Positions 45,579-54,923 of a DNA stretch of 64,000 nucleotides are shown here, piece by piece. How positions within the stretch are numbered: position 1 is the stretch's first letter; each line of letters opens with the position of its first letter. The stretch is from Jackrogersella multiformis. Lineage: Eukaryota > Ascomycota > Sordariomycetes > Xylariales > Hypoxylaceae. The translations under genes and the position numbers were made by a program. Under the pieces are notes generated by a model that worked only from the letters and a program-made list of their open reading frames with translations, did no database searches and was not told where the DNA came from. Location: contig CADCXD010000009.1 of assembly GCA_902806575.1 (NCBI GenBank), positions 1,426,001-1,490,000 on the forward strand. The letters are read 5' to 3'.

Positions 45579-47810
45579 ATGATGTCCTCGTGCTTCGGAT
45601 TGAGGAAGAAGACCTCGGACCCCGAAAGAGAACCCCTGCTCCCTCAGTATGAGCAGGACACCCATCTACAGAGGGAGCTATATCGGAAGCTCCATAGTTA
45701 CCAGATGCTAAGGGCATTGACGAGAGGATACATGCCAAGCACCGAACAGGCCAGCGTCAATCTCCGCACCTTACTGGCAAGCGACATACTGAATCCAGAG
45801 AACCCCGACCTATCCAACAGCGGTCGGCGGTTGGTCCGTCTAACCAAGCTATGGCTACAGCAATTCATCGCTCTCTTGGACCATAAAAACGGCAAGGATC
45901 AACTACAGGATCTTGTTTGGTTCCTGTCCAAGAGCCAGATATCTGTCGATGTGGATGACCTTACCTCAAGAGCTAAGAAAACTAAGACCAAGGCCGACAT
46001 AGCTGCCGCCTATCAAAGTGTGCACACTGTGGGCTCATTGCTACTAACAAACCCCGATTTCCGAACATTCCTGGGTGATCTCAACATAGTGGGTCGAGAG
46101 GTCTTCAGAGATTCCGCCTTCGCCTTGAGTACCGCTGCTCGGGAGGTAGGGGAACAACTGGAGCCTTCCTCCGAGGAGCAGCAAAGCGTAACCGAATGCG
46201 GAGGAGATGGAGTCTGCCAACAGTCTATCTCCCAGAATCTAGAGGATGAATTCGAGGACGCAACCAGGGTCGTTGCGGACCATGGTGTTGAAGTTGCAAG
46301 CGCCACAATCGAAAGTGTGAAGGACAAGCTTTCTGGCGACGAGGGCCAGGCACTCTTGAAGCGAATGCAGAATGTGGTTCTCAACCTTCGAAAGCGCAAA
46401 GACTATTCGGATTCCGTGTCTACGCTTTCATTGCTCATCAAGCGCTACGCTATAATCTACTCCCAGGCTGCAGAGCAAATAGTGGAAGTCGCACAGAGCG
46501 ATGTCCAAGAAAACCGAGAGACAGATCGTGCCCTAACTAATCTCTGGAGCTTCGTCAAGAGTTTTGGCGACAAGGATGAATGGGAGAAGTGTGAAGAGCT
46601 CCTCAAGAAGGTTGTGAGCCATAAGGACAAAGACCCTGAGTTTGAGCATCTATTGCAGGAGATCGGAGATAGCTTGCAGAAGCTCCTTACGGACCCAGAT
46701 TTTTTCACAAACGCCAATGAGAAGCTCACGGAACTAAGGGAGAAGAGCAAGGAAGTCGGATCCGAGAGTAGTCTGCGGCAAGATGTTGATGAGCTTTTGC
46801 ACCAGCTCTCTCTCACATTCCAGAGTGTCGCAAACGACAAGGACATTCATGATCTAACAACCACCACGCTCCGTATATTTGGTGTACTTTCCCCTGCTGA
46901 TTCGGCCACCAATCCTGAATTGATTCAGGACGCGCTCAATGTCTTCATCCCCCTCCTCATCACTGGTATTCAGCATGTGCCTATTCCGCGCCTCGAAATC
47001 AGCACACCTGCGATAGATCTCCTGCTGGAAAATCTCATTATTGAACCGGGCACGACCGTGAACGAAACCTCGTTCCTCCCGTACCGACTCAAGATCGAGA
47101 CCTACAACGATGTCGAGATTCGCAAAGCTCGCTTTCGAACCAGCACTAGCACGAAGAATCTGATGCTTATCAAGATCGACGGCCTCTCGGCACGTGCAGA
47201 TGAAGTCGGTTTCTGGCTGCGTGCCCATAGTGGCTTGTTCCGCCTAGCTGATAAAGGCATCGGTAGTTTCGCGCTGGATGAACGCGGCATCGACATCCAC
47301 CTTGAGGTCGAAATATGTCGTGAACGCTTGGAACAAGTCTTAACACTCCGTAGGGTGCGAGTGAGGGTGCACAAGCTGAACTACAAACTGACCAAGAGCA
47401 AGCTCTCGTGGTTAACCTGGCTTATCAAACCAGTGCTCCGTCCTATTCTCAAGGCGACCATGGAAGCCCAATTAGCCACTGCGATCGGCGATTTGCTCCA
47501 CGCTGCGAACCGCGAGCTACTCTTTGCCCGAGAACGTCTGCGTGCGACAAGGATTGCGGATCCTAAGGACTTGTGGACCTTCATTCGAGCCGTTGCGGCG
47601 AGACTGGTGCCCGAGGAGGATCCCGATCTATACGCGAGAGTGGGTGTCGAGCAGCCGGGACGTGGTGTCTTCAAAGGTGTCTATGCCCCCGGAAGCATCG
47701 TCAAGATCTGGCACGAGGAGGCTACCCGAGCTGGAGATCGCGTTGAGCAGTTTGAGGCGGGTGGTTGGAAGAACGACGTTTTCAATACCCCCGTGCGTTC
47801 TCCTACGTGA
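45579..47810 (+). CDS. HAM1-like (HAM1_N/HAM1_C) family protein
   Basis: Single-exon 743-residue protein. The N-terminal half is mostly helical, with the conserved opening RELYRKLHSYQMLRALTRGY and WLQQFIALLDHKNGKDQLQD. The C-terminal third, about residues 470-740, holds the conserved block FRLADKGIGSFALDERGID, then KLNYKLTKSKLSWLTWLIKP, then HAANRELLFARERLRATRI and GRGVFKGVYAPGSIVKIW. These match the fungal HAM1-like N- and C-terminal domains. The beta-rich C-terminal part resembles lipid-binding TULIP/BPI folds, so a lipid-transfer or membrane role is possible but not shown. The second ATG at 45582 is an equally good start. No signal peptide or transmembrane segment is visible. Confidence 0.85.
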   Translation: MMSSCFGLRKKTSDPEREPLLPQYEQDTHLQRELYRKLHSYQMLRALTRGYMPSTEQASVNLRTLLASDILNPENPDLSNSGRRLVRLTKLWLQQFIALLDHKNGKDQLQDLVWFLSKSQISVDVDDLTSRAKKTKTKADIAAAYQSVHTVGSLLLTNPDFRTFLGDLNIVGREVFRDSAFALSTAAREVGEQLEPSSEEQQSVTECGGDGVCQQSISQNLEDEFEDATRVVADHGVEVASATIESVKDKLSGDEGQALLKRMQNVVLNLRKRKDYSDSVSTLSLLIKRYAIIYSQAAEQIVEVAQSDVQENRETDRALTNLWSFVKSFGDKDEWEKCEELLKKVVSHKDKDPEFEHLLQEIGDSLQKLLTDPDFFTNANEKLTELREKSKEVGSESSLRQDVDELLHQLSLTFQSVANDKDIHDLTTTTLRIFGVLSPADSATNPELIQDALNVFIPLLITGIQHVPIPRLEISTPAIDLLLENLIIEPGTTVNETSFLPYRLKIETYNDVEIRKARFRTSTSTKNLMLIKIDGLSARADEVGFWLRAHSGLFRLADKGIGSFALDERGIDIHLEVEICRERLEQVLTLRRVRVRVHKLNYKLTKSKLSWLTWLIKPVLRPILKATMEAQLATAIGDLLHAANRELLFARERLRATRIADPKDLWTFIRAVAARLVPEEDPDLYARVGVEQPGRGVFKGVYAPGSIVKIWHEEATRAGDRVEQFEAGGWKNDVFNTPVRSPT

Positions 47811-48173
47811 GCAGCCATGTTCTGGGGCGAAGTGTGGCCTTGAGTTGGTACGATTGTGTTCTCGGAGTGTCGTGTAAAACGTATTACACAGATTATTGCC
47901 TCGCAGGCGAGTTGGTGCATTGTATGTTATGTGTCTGACAGCTTTACCTTGCTGGTCGTTAACAGACTTTCTTTCTTATGTAGGAATGTAGCCAATTACG
48001 GCCAGAATGTTACACTTATTTCAGGTGCCCTCGAGCATCATAAGCTGGGTCCAATAAAAGTCAAGCTTATAGATATCCCAAATTTTACAATCTTGAAGCT
48101 CGAACGAAGTATCTACATACATAGCCTAGGTAGGTACCTAGGCATTTTAGTTTTCCAGTACCTGCTGCTTCGT
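47811..48173. other. Convergent 3' region
   Basis: Lies between the stop codons of the HAM1-like gene (+) and the monooxygenase (-). A palindromic CCTAGGTAGGTACCTAGG sequence is at about 48125-48142. No gene is seen. Confidence 0.5.
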
Positions 48174-49987
48174 CTATATGAACGCCAACATATCCTTATG
48201 TTGCCTCTCAACCAGTACCCATCCCTCGTCGCGCATGCCCGACTGGTCACTACTAGTTACTACACCCGCACAGCTCTCCCTCTTATCTCCATCCCCAATG
48301 TTTTCTTTCCCCGGCTCTGGGTACTTCCTAATATGCTCAATCGCCCAGATCATCTCCTCGGTGAGGGCCGGCGGTATCCTACCCTCGCCCTTCAACGTTC
48401 CGAGGCCGGCGATCTCGAACAACCCGCCCAGCCACTCCATGGTCTCGCCGGTCTCCCATTCTATGTCGTGGAACTTCTTCCGCAGGCGCCGCCTCTCCTC
48501 CACCCGCCTCCTCTCCCACTCCTCCTGCTCGGCGATAGGGGGCAGCGGCACCGCGTTCCGGCCCGCGAACAGCCGCGCCAGCGCCACGGCCTGGTACTCG
48601 AAGCTGCGGAAGGTGAGCACGCGCGGCAGCCCGACGACGCCGAGCGTGGGGTGCGCGCGCACGAACGTGTGCCAGTAGCTTCCGACGAGCCGGCCGCCGC
48701 CGTCGCCGTAGTCCCACAGCGGGCCGCCGTTCGCCGCGCCGTTCCAGAACGCGAACGACGGCTTGTACCCCGTGCAGTAGACGACGGCGTCGACGTCGGC
48801 GAGCGCCAGCGCCGTCCCGTCCGCGAACTTGATGCTGCCGTCCGCCGCCGCGTACGCCTTCACCACCGGCTTCCAGGCGATCCCCGCCGGCGGCGACTCC
48901 CCGTCCCAGCGCGACTTCGAGCGCCGCGACTGCAGGACCGGGAGCGCCGCGGCGGAGACCAGCTCGGTGGACAGGTCGTGCCCCGATGCCGAGTTCCCGA
49001 TCACGAGGACCCTCTTGCCCGCGTAGGAGAGCGGCGACCGGTAGTATTTGGAGTGCTGCACGCGCCCGGGGTACTTCTGCACGTACGCTTCTAGCCCCGG
49101 AACGGGCGGGATCTAGGGAAGGTTAGGCGGCTGGGTTCGGAACGACGCCAAGACCGGAGGGGGTAAAGGGGATCTGGGAAAACTTACGTAGGGCACGGAA
49201 TAATGGCCGTTGGCGAGGATCACGGCGTCGAACTCCTCCTCCCACCAGACGTCGACGTGGCGGGCGGCGTCGTACCTCCTCAGCGTCAGCCTCCAGCGCT
49301 CGCGCGGCAGCTTGGCGACGTCCTCGACGGTGGTGCCGAGACTCAGCAGCGAGTCGGTGCCGTGGGCGGCGAAGTAGCCCTCGACGTACTGCCGCGGCAC
49401 GTAGTGCGGCGCGAAGGGCCCGTACGCGAACCGCCGGTCCGAGAAGCACATGGCGACGTCCGGGACGTTGGTCCTGCGATGGGCGTTAGCACGGACGGAA
49501 TACGCATGGATATGTGAGGAGGGGAGGGGAGGGGAGGGTCCCCACGTTAGAGAGTTGTAGATGGGCGTCTGCGCAAACCGCTCTTGCTGGTTAGGCGCCG
49601 TGATCCGGGGGAGCCCGGAGGGGATCTCCAGCGGCGGGTCGATGTCCGGCGGGAGCGCGCCCGGGCGCACTTCGAGGTCCGGTTTGGGGTCCGAGTCGAA
49701 TATCCTGTCGCGTGTGAGTTAGGTAAGTACCTAGGTAGGTAGATATGGTGGTAAGCGAGTAGGTGGGTAATACCATGTCCCACCGGGTGTCTCCCGTCTC
49801 TCGAAGACACGGATCCGCTCGAAGTAGTTCTCGGCCTTCAAAGCAGCTGCTGTGATTGCTCCTGTGATTGATTGTGTCAGCTTACTTATATCTCTATCCA
49901 GGTACATGAAAATCCAGTGTGACAGTACCTACCTGCTGCGCCCGCACCCACAACAGCTACGGATCTAATCTTCTTTTCCTCCTTCAT
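48174..49987 (-). CDS. Flavin-containing monooxygenase (FMO type)
   Basis: FAD- and NADPH-dependent monooxygenase that oxygenates nitrogen, sulfur or carbonyl groups of small molecules. Exons on the minus strand are 49987-49933, 49861-49774, 49704-49546, 49473-49188 and 49112-48174, giving 508 residues with every join in phase. The FAD Rossmann motif SVAVVGAGAAGAIT is near residues 9-22, split by intron 1, and ERRETPGGTW follows. The NADPH motif VLVIGNSASGHD lies near 228-239. The FMO signature is YPGRVQHSKYY (FxGxxxHxxxF/Y), with FDAVILANGHYSVPY just before it. YCTGYKPSFAF is the conserved TGY segment. Exons from about 48.4 to 49.7 kb are unusually GC-rich. The third donor is GTGGGG, a weak but plausible site. 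No biosynthetic cluster surrounds it, so the substrate is unknown. Confidence 0.92.
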
Positions 49988-50703
49988 CTTCTACAACTTT
50001 GGATTTGATAAACAATGAACCTTTTTCTAGTATGTCTGTTGCAGCTGATTACTTTAAGCTCAACTCATAATTAATTATAACTACAACTAAACTAGATGAT
50101 TAGTTACACTTTAAAGTGAATCTGATGGGTAACCGCCATTGCTAAGAGAGGACATTGCTAAGAGAGGGGCATAGAGGCCCGCACGAGCATGCCGTAATGC
50201 TTTATTCGCCATACTCGTCGATTATGTCGCCATTGTCACGTGAGAGGCTATGGCTTATAAATCTACCTATGCAGGTATTTATCTCGATAAATTTGCAAGA
50301 GTGGCTGCTATTATTTGAGTATATAGCTCTTTGTAGGTAGAGGTGGCTTGATTTATATTGCTTTGGCGTCACGATCGTGACACTTTCAAGGTTGTGATGC
50401 CGAGATCTGGGTGTGAATGCGGATGGTGGGATATGAAATAAACCGCTAATTCTTTGATTATCTGTATACTAAGTATGTCATCTACGTATAGATACATACT
50501 AAGCTTCACTAAACCAATATTTTGCGGCTATTCTGCCAGAATGATTTGTCAAGATGGCGGTTTATTTCATATTGCCCAGCCTATGGAGTTAGGCGTTAGG
50601 TGCATAACGCCCCTTATAGCTAATCATGCCCGCCGAAGAATATCTGCACCTAAAGCTTTAGCTCATTAGGCGAAGATAAACAACATATTTTCAAACGAAA
50701 ATC
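49988..50703. other. Spacer between the monooxygenase and HET genes, with a fold-back
   Basis: The promoters of both divergent genes lie here. The stretch holds a long inverted repeat (annotated separately at 50425-50580). Otherwise it is AT-rich without coding character. Confidence 0.5.
50425..50580. repeat. Inverted repeat (MITE-like fold-back) upstream of the HET gene
   Basis: The 16-nt arms atatgaaataaaccgc (50431-50446) and gcggtttatttcatat (50557-50572) are perfect complements. The match continues outward with small gaps (ggtggg against gcccagcc). A second inner pair, ctaagtatgt and acatactaag, lies near 50470-50500. The whole could fold into one long hairpin. It has no coding capacity. 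A non-autonomous transposon remnant or a regulatory hairpin are both possible. Confidence 0.65.
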
Positions 50704-52422
50704 ATGACATATTATGAGTACCAGCCCCTTAATCTAGATTCCTGCGAAATTCGCATGCTGGAGATCCATCCGGCATGGAGGACTTCTTCGACTATCAAAT
50801 GCAGTCTCATCGTCACAAACCTTGACAACCTTGGCGACGACTCAGTGCCTTTTAGTTTCTACGAAGCGCTGTCATACTCGTGGGGCGATCACACGGGGAA
50901 AGTCACAATCGAGTTAGACGGTTATCCATTTGAGATAACCCGAAATCTCGCGGCAGCGTTTCGACGTCTGCGAGCTAAAAAGGGATATCGCTATCTCTGG
51001 GTAGACGCAGTGTGCGTCAACCAGGACAATTATCATGAACGGAACAGTCAAGTCACGTTGATGGGGCTTATATATCGGTCGGCTGAGCAAGTAATCGTCT
51101 GGCTTGGTCGGGGGGCTGACGGTAGCAAGGGGGCGATGAAGCTGATTTTCAGCGTTGCCGATATAGACGTCGAGGAAAGCGACGTGGCGGCTTCGTTGTC
51201 AAACGAGGCGCATCGCGCAAAATGGCAGAACGTTGCTCGATTGTTCGATAGGCCTTACTGGCGACGTGTTTGGGTCAGGCAGGAAATCGCTCTTGCCAAG
51301 GGGGTTGTTGTTCTTTGTGGCGATAGTATGATTAGCTGGGATGCACTAATCGAAGGAGCTGTTTTCTTATACGATCACACGGCGGACTTCGAACCGATAG
51401 CAGCGGAGATCAGCCCGTACACTAGTGGATATCACGACGCCATCGGAATGGACATACTGCGGGAGATGGTCCTGAAAGACAAGAAGGTCCCTCTGGAATA
51501 TGTCATGTTGCATCTTCGCCAGTGCGAGTGTACTGACCAGCGCGATAAGGTCTACGGAGCTCTAGGCTTGGTTGGTCCCGAAGTCGATGTCCATATTGAC
51601 TATAAGCTAGACAAAGCCACGATATATACGAACGCCACCATCGCCACCATCACATCTAGCAACTCTCTGAACATAGTATGCGCATGCCAGAATCCGAATC
51701 GCCGCTCGGACCTTCCCTCATGGGTCCCTGACCTCGAGACTGACTGGACAGCTCGTAAGTTGAGGTGTACTGAGAATATCGACACCCTGGGCTCTGCTGG
51801 GGGATTCGCAGAACCGTCATACAAATTCTATCACCAGGATACCAAGCTGTCTTCTCTAAAGACTCGCGGCGTCGTTGTTGACGCGATATCAGAAGTCTGT
51901 TCAGAATACAATAACAATGAAAATGTTTTTGAGGTGTTAGAAGAATGGCGTTTGCTAGCCATAAAGACATTATCAGCATTGCACCCTCCACTATCGGATG
52001 ACGAGATGCGTTCATGCTTTTGGCGCACCATTACGGCAAATGAAGAGCTCCGAGGGCTAGCGGCCTCGGACCAATTTATATCTCAAGCTTTAGAACATGT
52101 TGTTGAAGGATCCATAGATCCAATACCCCCTATCGACCTACAGCATGGACAAAGTTCCTTCGACGAGCGGTTCCGCGAGGATGCTATGAACCGTTGCTTC
52201 TACGCAACGAAGAAAGGCTATGTGGGACTTGGGCCATCAGATTCAAGGATGGGAGACCAGGTCGTGGTGCTGTTAGGAAACGCGCTGCCTGTAGTTCTTA
52301 GAAAGGAGAAATATTACTATATCGTAGTCGGGGAGACTTGTGAGTTAATTCCTATCAGATGTCTACCAAGTGAAACTTTGACTAAATTTTCAAATAGATA
52401 CCCATGGAATCATGAACGGTGA
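50704..52422 (+). CDS. HET-domain (heterokaryon incompatibility) protein
   Basis: Single-exon 572-residue protein with an N-terminal HET domain, the effector module of fungal non-self recognition and regulated cell death. Its three blocks are visible: YEALSYSWGD at 53-62; YRYLWVDAVCVNQDNYHERN near 98-117 followed by MGLIYRSAEQVIVWLG; and RPYWRRVWVRQEIALAKGVV near 187-206. The C-terminal part, about 300-570, is the variable arm common in this family, with GYVGLGPSDSRMGDQVVVLLG near 505-525. No NACHT, ankyrin or WD40 partner domain is seen, so this is the stand-alone type. Codon use is less GC-rich than in neighbouring genes. It sits alone between gene-poor spacers with fold-back elements, typical of accessory HET genes. 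Confidence 0.92.
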   Translation: MTYYEYQPLNLDSCEIRMLEIHPAWRTSSTIKCSLIVTNLDNLGDDSVPFSFYEALSYSWGDHTGKVTIELDGYPFEITRNLAAAFRRLRAKKGYRYLWVDAVCVNQDNYHERNSQVTLMGLIYRSAEQVIVWLGRGADGSKGAMKLIFSVADIDVEESDVAASLSNEAHRAKWQNVARLFDRPYWRRVWVRQEIALAKGVVVLCGDSMISWDALIEGAVFLYDHTADFEPIAAEISPYTSGYHDAIGMDILREMVLKDKKVPLEYVMLHLRQCECTDQRDKVYGALGLVGPEVDVHIDYKLDKATIYTNATIATITSSNSLNIVCACQNPNRRSDLPSWVPDLETDWTARKLRCTENIDTLGSAGGFAEPSYKFYHQDTKLSSLKTRGVVVDAISEVCSEYNNNENVFEVLEEWRLLAIKTLSALHPPLSDDEMRSCFWRTITANEELRGLAASDQFISQALEHVVEGSIDPIPPIDLQHGQSSFDERFREDAMNRCFYATKKGYVGLGPSDSRMGDQVVVLLGNALPVVLRKEKYYYIVVGETCELIPIRCLPSETLTKFSNRYPWNHER

Positions 52423-53747
52423 AATAGAATCTAATCTTAGCAATGGTTCTCTTATAGTAGAGGATTTCGATATACATTGAAGGCTTGCGATGTTTCAATA
52501 TATTACAATAATACTGTGCAATTTATCTCAGATAATTATCAATCTAACCCCCTAGATCAGAAGCTTGGCGGATAATATAAATAACACTTCAGAGCAAGGC
52601 CAACTAGGTACCTAGGTAAATTCATATACATTCTCAAGTATATCAGCGATATTAATTATATATAGCCGTGCCTGATGCGTACATTCTTGGGAGACACATT
52701 TGAATGAATATGATCTGATATTTTGGTGACGTCCACAGATTACACGCACAACATTACGAGCAGGCTTACGAATAGCGCCAACACGAAGGAACAGATCTTG
52801 CTTACTTTCTTGTAAACTTTTATAATAATAGCTCAACATAAAAGGGGGAAGATGTGTATGTCGTGTCCGCTGGGGGTATGTTATTTTTGGAAGGATTCAG
52901 AATCTGCAGCCACTTGGTCTATTTCGGGCATGAGGGTGTGAAACTCGATGCTGTGTGATTATCTTCAAAACTCATTAAGTTTCTTATTAACGGTATTTTA
53001 TTATTCCCTCGGGTGTATGGCACCTATCTTCGTGATAGTACTTATAGTAGAAGACTAGATAGGAAAGCTGATATTGAATAGTTGTAAAAACAAAGGAGCA
53101 TCACTACTAAGGTATAGATATCATATAGGGGAGCTAACAAAGATTAGCAAGCTACATCGAAAAGGATTGAGCCCCTGAAATGACTCAAACTCAAACGTCC
53201 TAAACTTGATGTAAGATACAACGGCTTACTTGAAATGGACACATTATGCGAGCCGTTCATTAGTGACGATTTCCCCTTAACAATACCCCGCAAATCTATC
53301 TTAAAGAAAGCATTTATCAATCCTTCGTCCTTTTAGAGTCCAACCTAAAATATTGACCAAGCTCGATCTGCGATCTTCAACGGTCTTACGTATGACTTTC
53401 GGGTCGGGCCGAGCCCTTGGTATTAGTCTAAATTTATCATCTCAAGCCACCAACTACTTCTAAACAGTAAGCACACAGTATCTAACAATGCCTAGGTGAA
53501 GGAGGTTATTTTCTCAAATTTACGTTCCAGACCTAAACTGCTTGCATATGGGTTGACACAGGATTGCTCACTCCTCAAGCATATCAAAAGGACTGAGCAA
53601 AGGCAAATATCATAGCAATGTAAAAGACGTAGAAATATGTTTCACATTAAACATACGGCAAATAAGCACGTTATGTCCGGTATTATACCTTTGTACGAGG
53701 TATGGACTATCCTCCTTATGTAGATCATCGGCAGGGCTCGGAACCAT

Positions 53748-53865
53748 TACACTGATACACGGCTCTTTACATTGATACATGGTATCAGCGCATATATATT
53801 CAAGTTAAGCATAATATATATGCAATGAAGCCATATACCTATCTAAAGAGCCGTCTATTGGTGTA
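53748..53865. repeat. 118-bp imperfect inverted repeat (fold-back element)
   Basis: Arms of about 35 nt (53748-53782 and 53831-53865) share the exact core acggctcttta / taaagagccgt and match at roughly four of five positions. Inside them a second exact pair, gcatatatatt and aatatatatgc, extends the hairpin, leaving a loop of about 12 nt. The element has no coding capacity. It could be a decayed MITE or a small-RNA precursor. Transcription is unknown. Confidence 0.7.
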
Positions 53866-54265
53866 GACGCTATATCCTTCATTAATCAGTAACATGGCTT
53901 ACTCTCATCTGATAAAACTATGATACTTCGTCGGGCGATATATATTCGAAAATATACTCCGTCTCGGGAATAGCAATAGGCATGCGAGATATTTGGCATG
54001 CGCCTTCGAGATCTAGAGCAATCCGAAGGAATGTCATCCGGCAAGGTATGCAGGAGAGGAATAAATATCTCGTGGTACTCGATTCTTACATCGTGTTCTA
54101 AATTTGCAAAGCAAGTCAGCGCTAAGGATAATAGGAAGCTAATAACAAAATGTGTTCGACTATGTAGATATTGAAGTATGATATGATAATGGAAGTGAGG
54201 GCCTATATGAAGGATTGTGGCTTATAGGTTTATCTAGTTTGATTGGGATGGTATTGTTACAATGG

Positions 54266-54301
54266 GTACCTACCTACCTAGGTACCTACCTAGGTAGGTA
54301 T
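54266..54301. repeat. CCTAGGTA palindromic run
   Basis: Overlapping tacctacctaggtacctacc-type units make a 36-nt self-complementary stretch. It is one of the longest copies of the motif repeated in the spacers of this window. Confidence 0.7.
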
Positions 54302-54923
54302 AAAACGCGGGGTGTACTAGGTATTTATGCCGTTGTCAAATCCACAGTGTGAATGCCGGAGCTATAAGCCATCGGGTCCGAGACATCGGCCCCACCCCGC
54401 TGATGCCGTCGTACAGTGCGATAAGTTGTTAGATTGAACTCGATACAGCAAGAGATCTACGTACCCTTAGTTGAAATGAAAAGGAAAAGGGGCAACGGAA
54501 AATAAAGTCAAAATACGCCTATATCCTTGAGCTATATCCTTAAACTACCTCTTAGCTTGAGATTGATTAATGTTGTTGCTGACTTTACTCACAGTATTGA
54601 TAGGTACCAAGGTAGTCGGCTGGTGACCTAATGTCTTACATAGATACACTAGGGGTAGTCACATATCATTATATATATGTCGTAGAATGTTACATAGTAG
54701 CCTTAACTACCACGGTACCTTCTATGTGGCTGTACTAATCCGTTGCTTGTAGGTGTTGTACTCCATCAGCTTTTCCGGTGTGTTGCACTGAATCAAGCCT
54801 CCTTCACGTTACCTTATGCTACTTTGTTTAGTATCTACCTACACTGTACACTGTGGCTTCTAGGCTACCACATGACAATGAAGACTTCAACCTCTAGTTA
54901 TCATATCGAAGGATTCCGTCGGA

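Larger units (their letters stand above)
52423..54923. other. 2.5-kb AT-rich spacer with a long fold-back
   Basis: No open frame with coding character and no tRNA pattern is found on either strand. The notable structure is the 118-bp imperfect hairpin at 53748-53865. A palindromic CCTAGGTA run is at 54266-54301. The last few hundred bases should contain the promoter of the dioxygenase gene. Confidence 0.5.

Noticed and set aside
47856..49094. 412-codon plus-strand open frame overlapping the monooxygenase
   Set aside because: Antisense to FMO exons carrying all family motifs; the frame is Arg/Pro/Ala-rich as expected opposite a GC-rich gene and has no recognisable domain.
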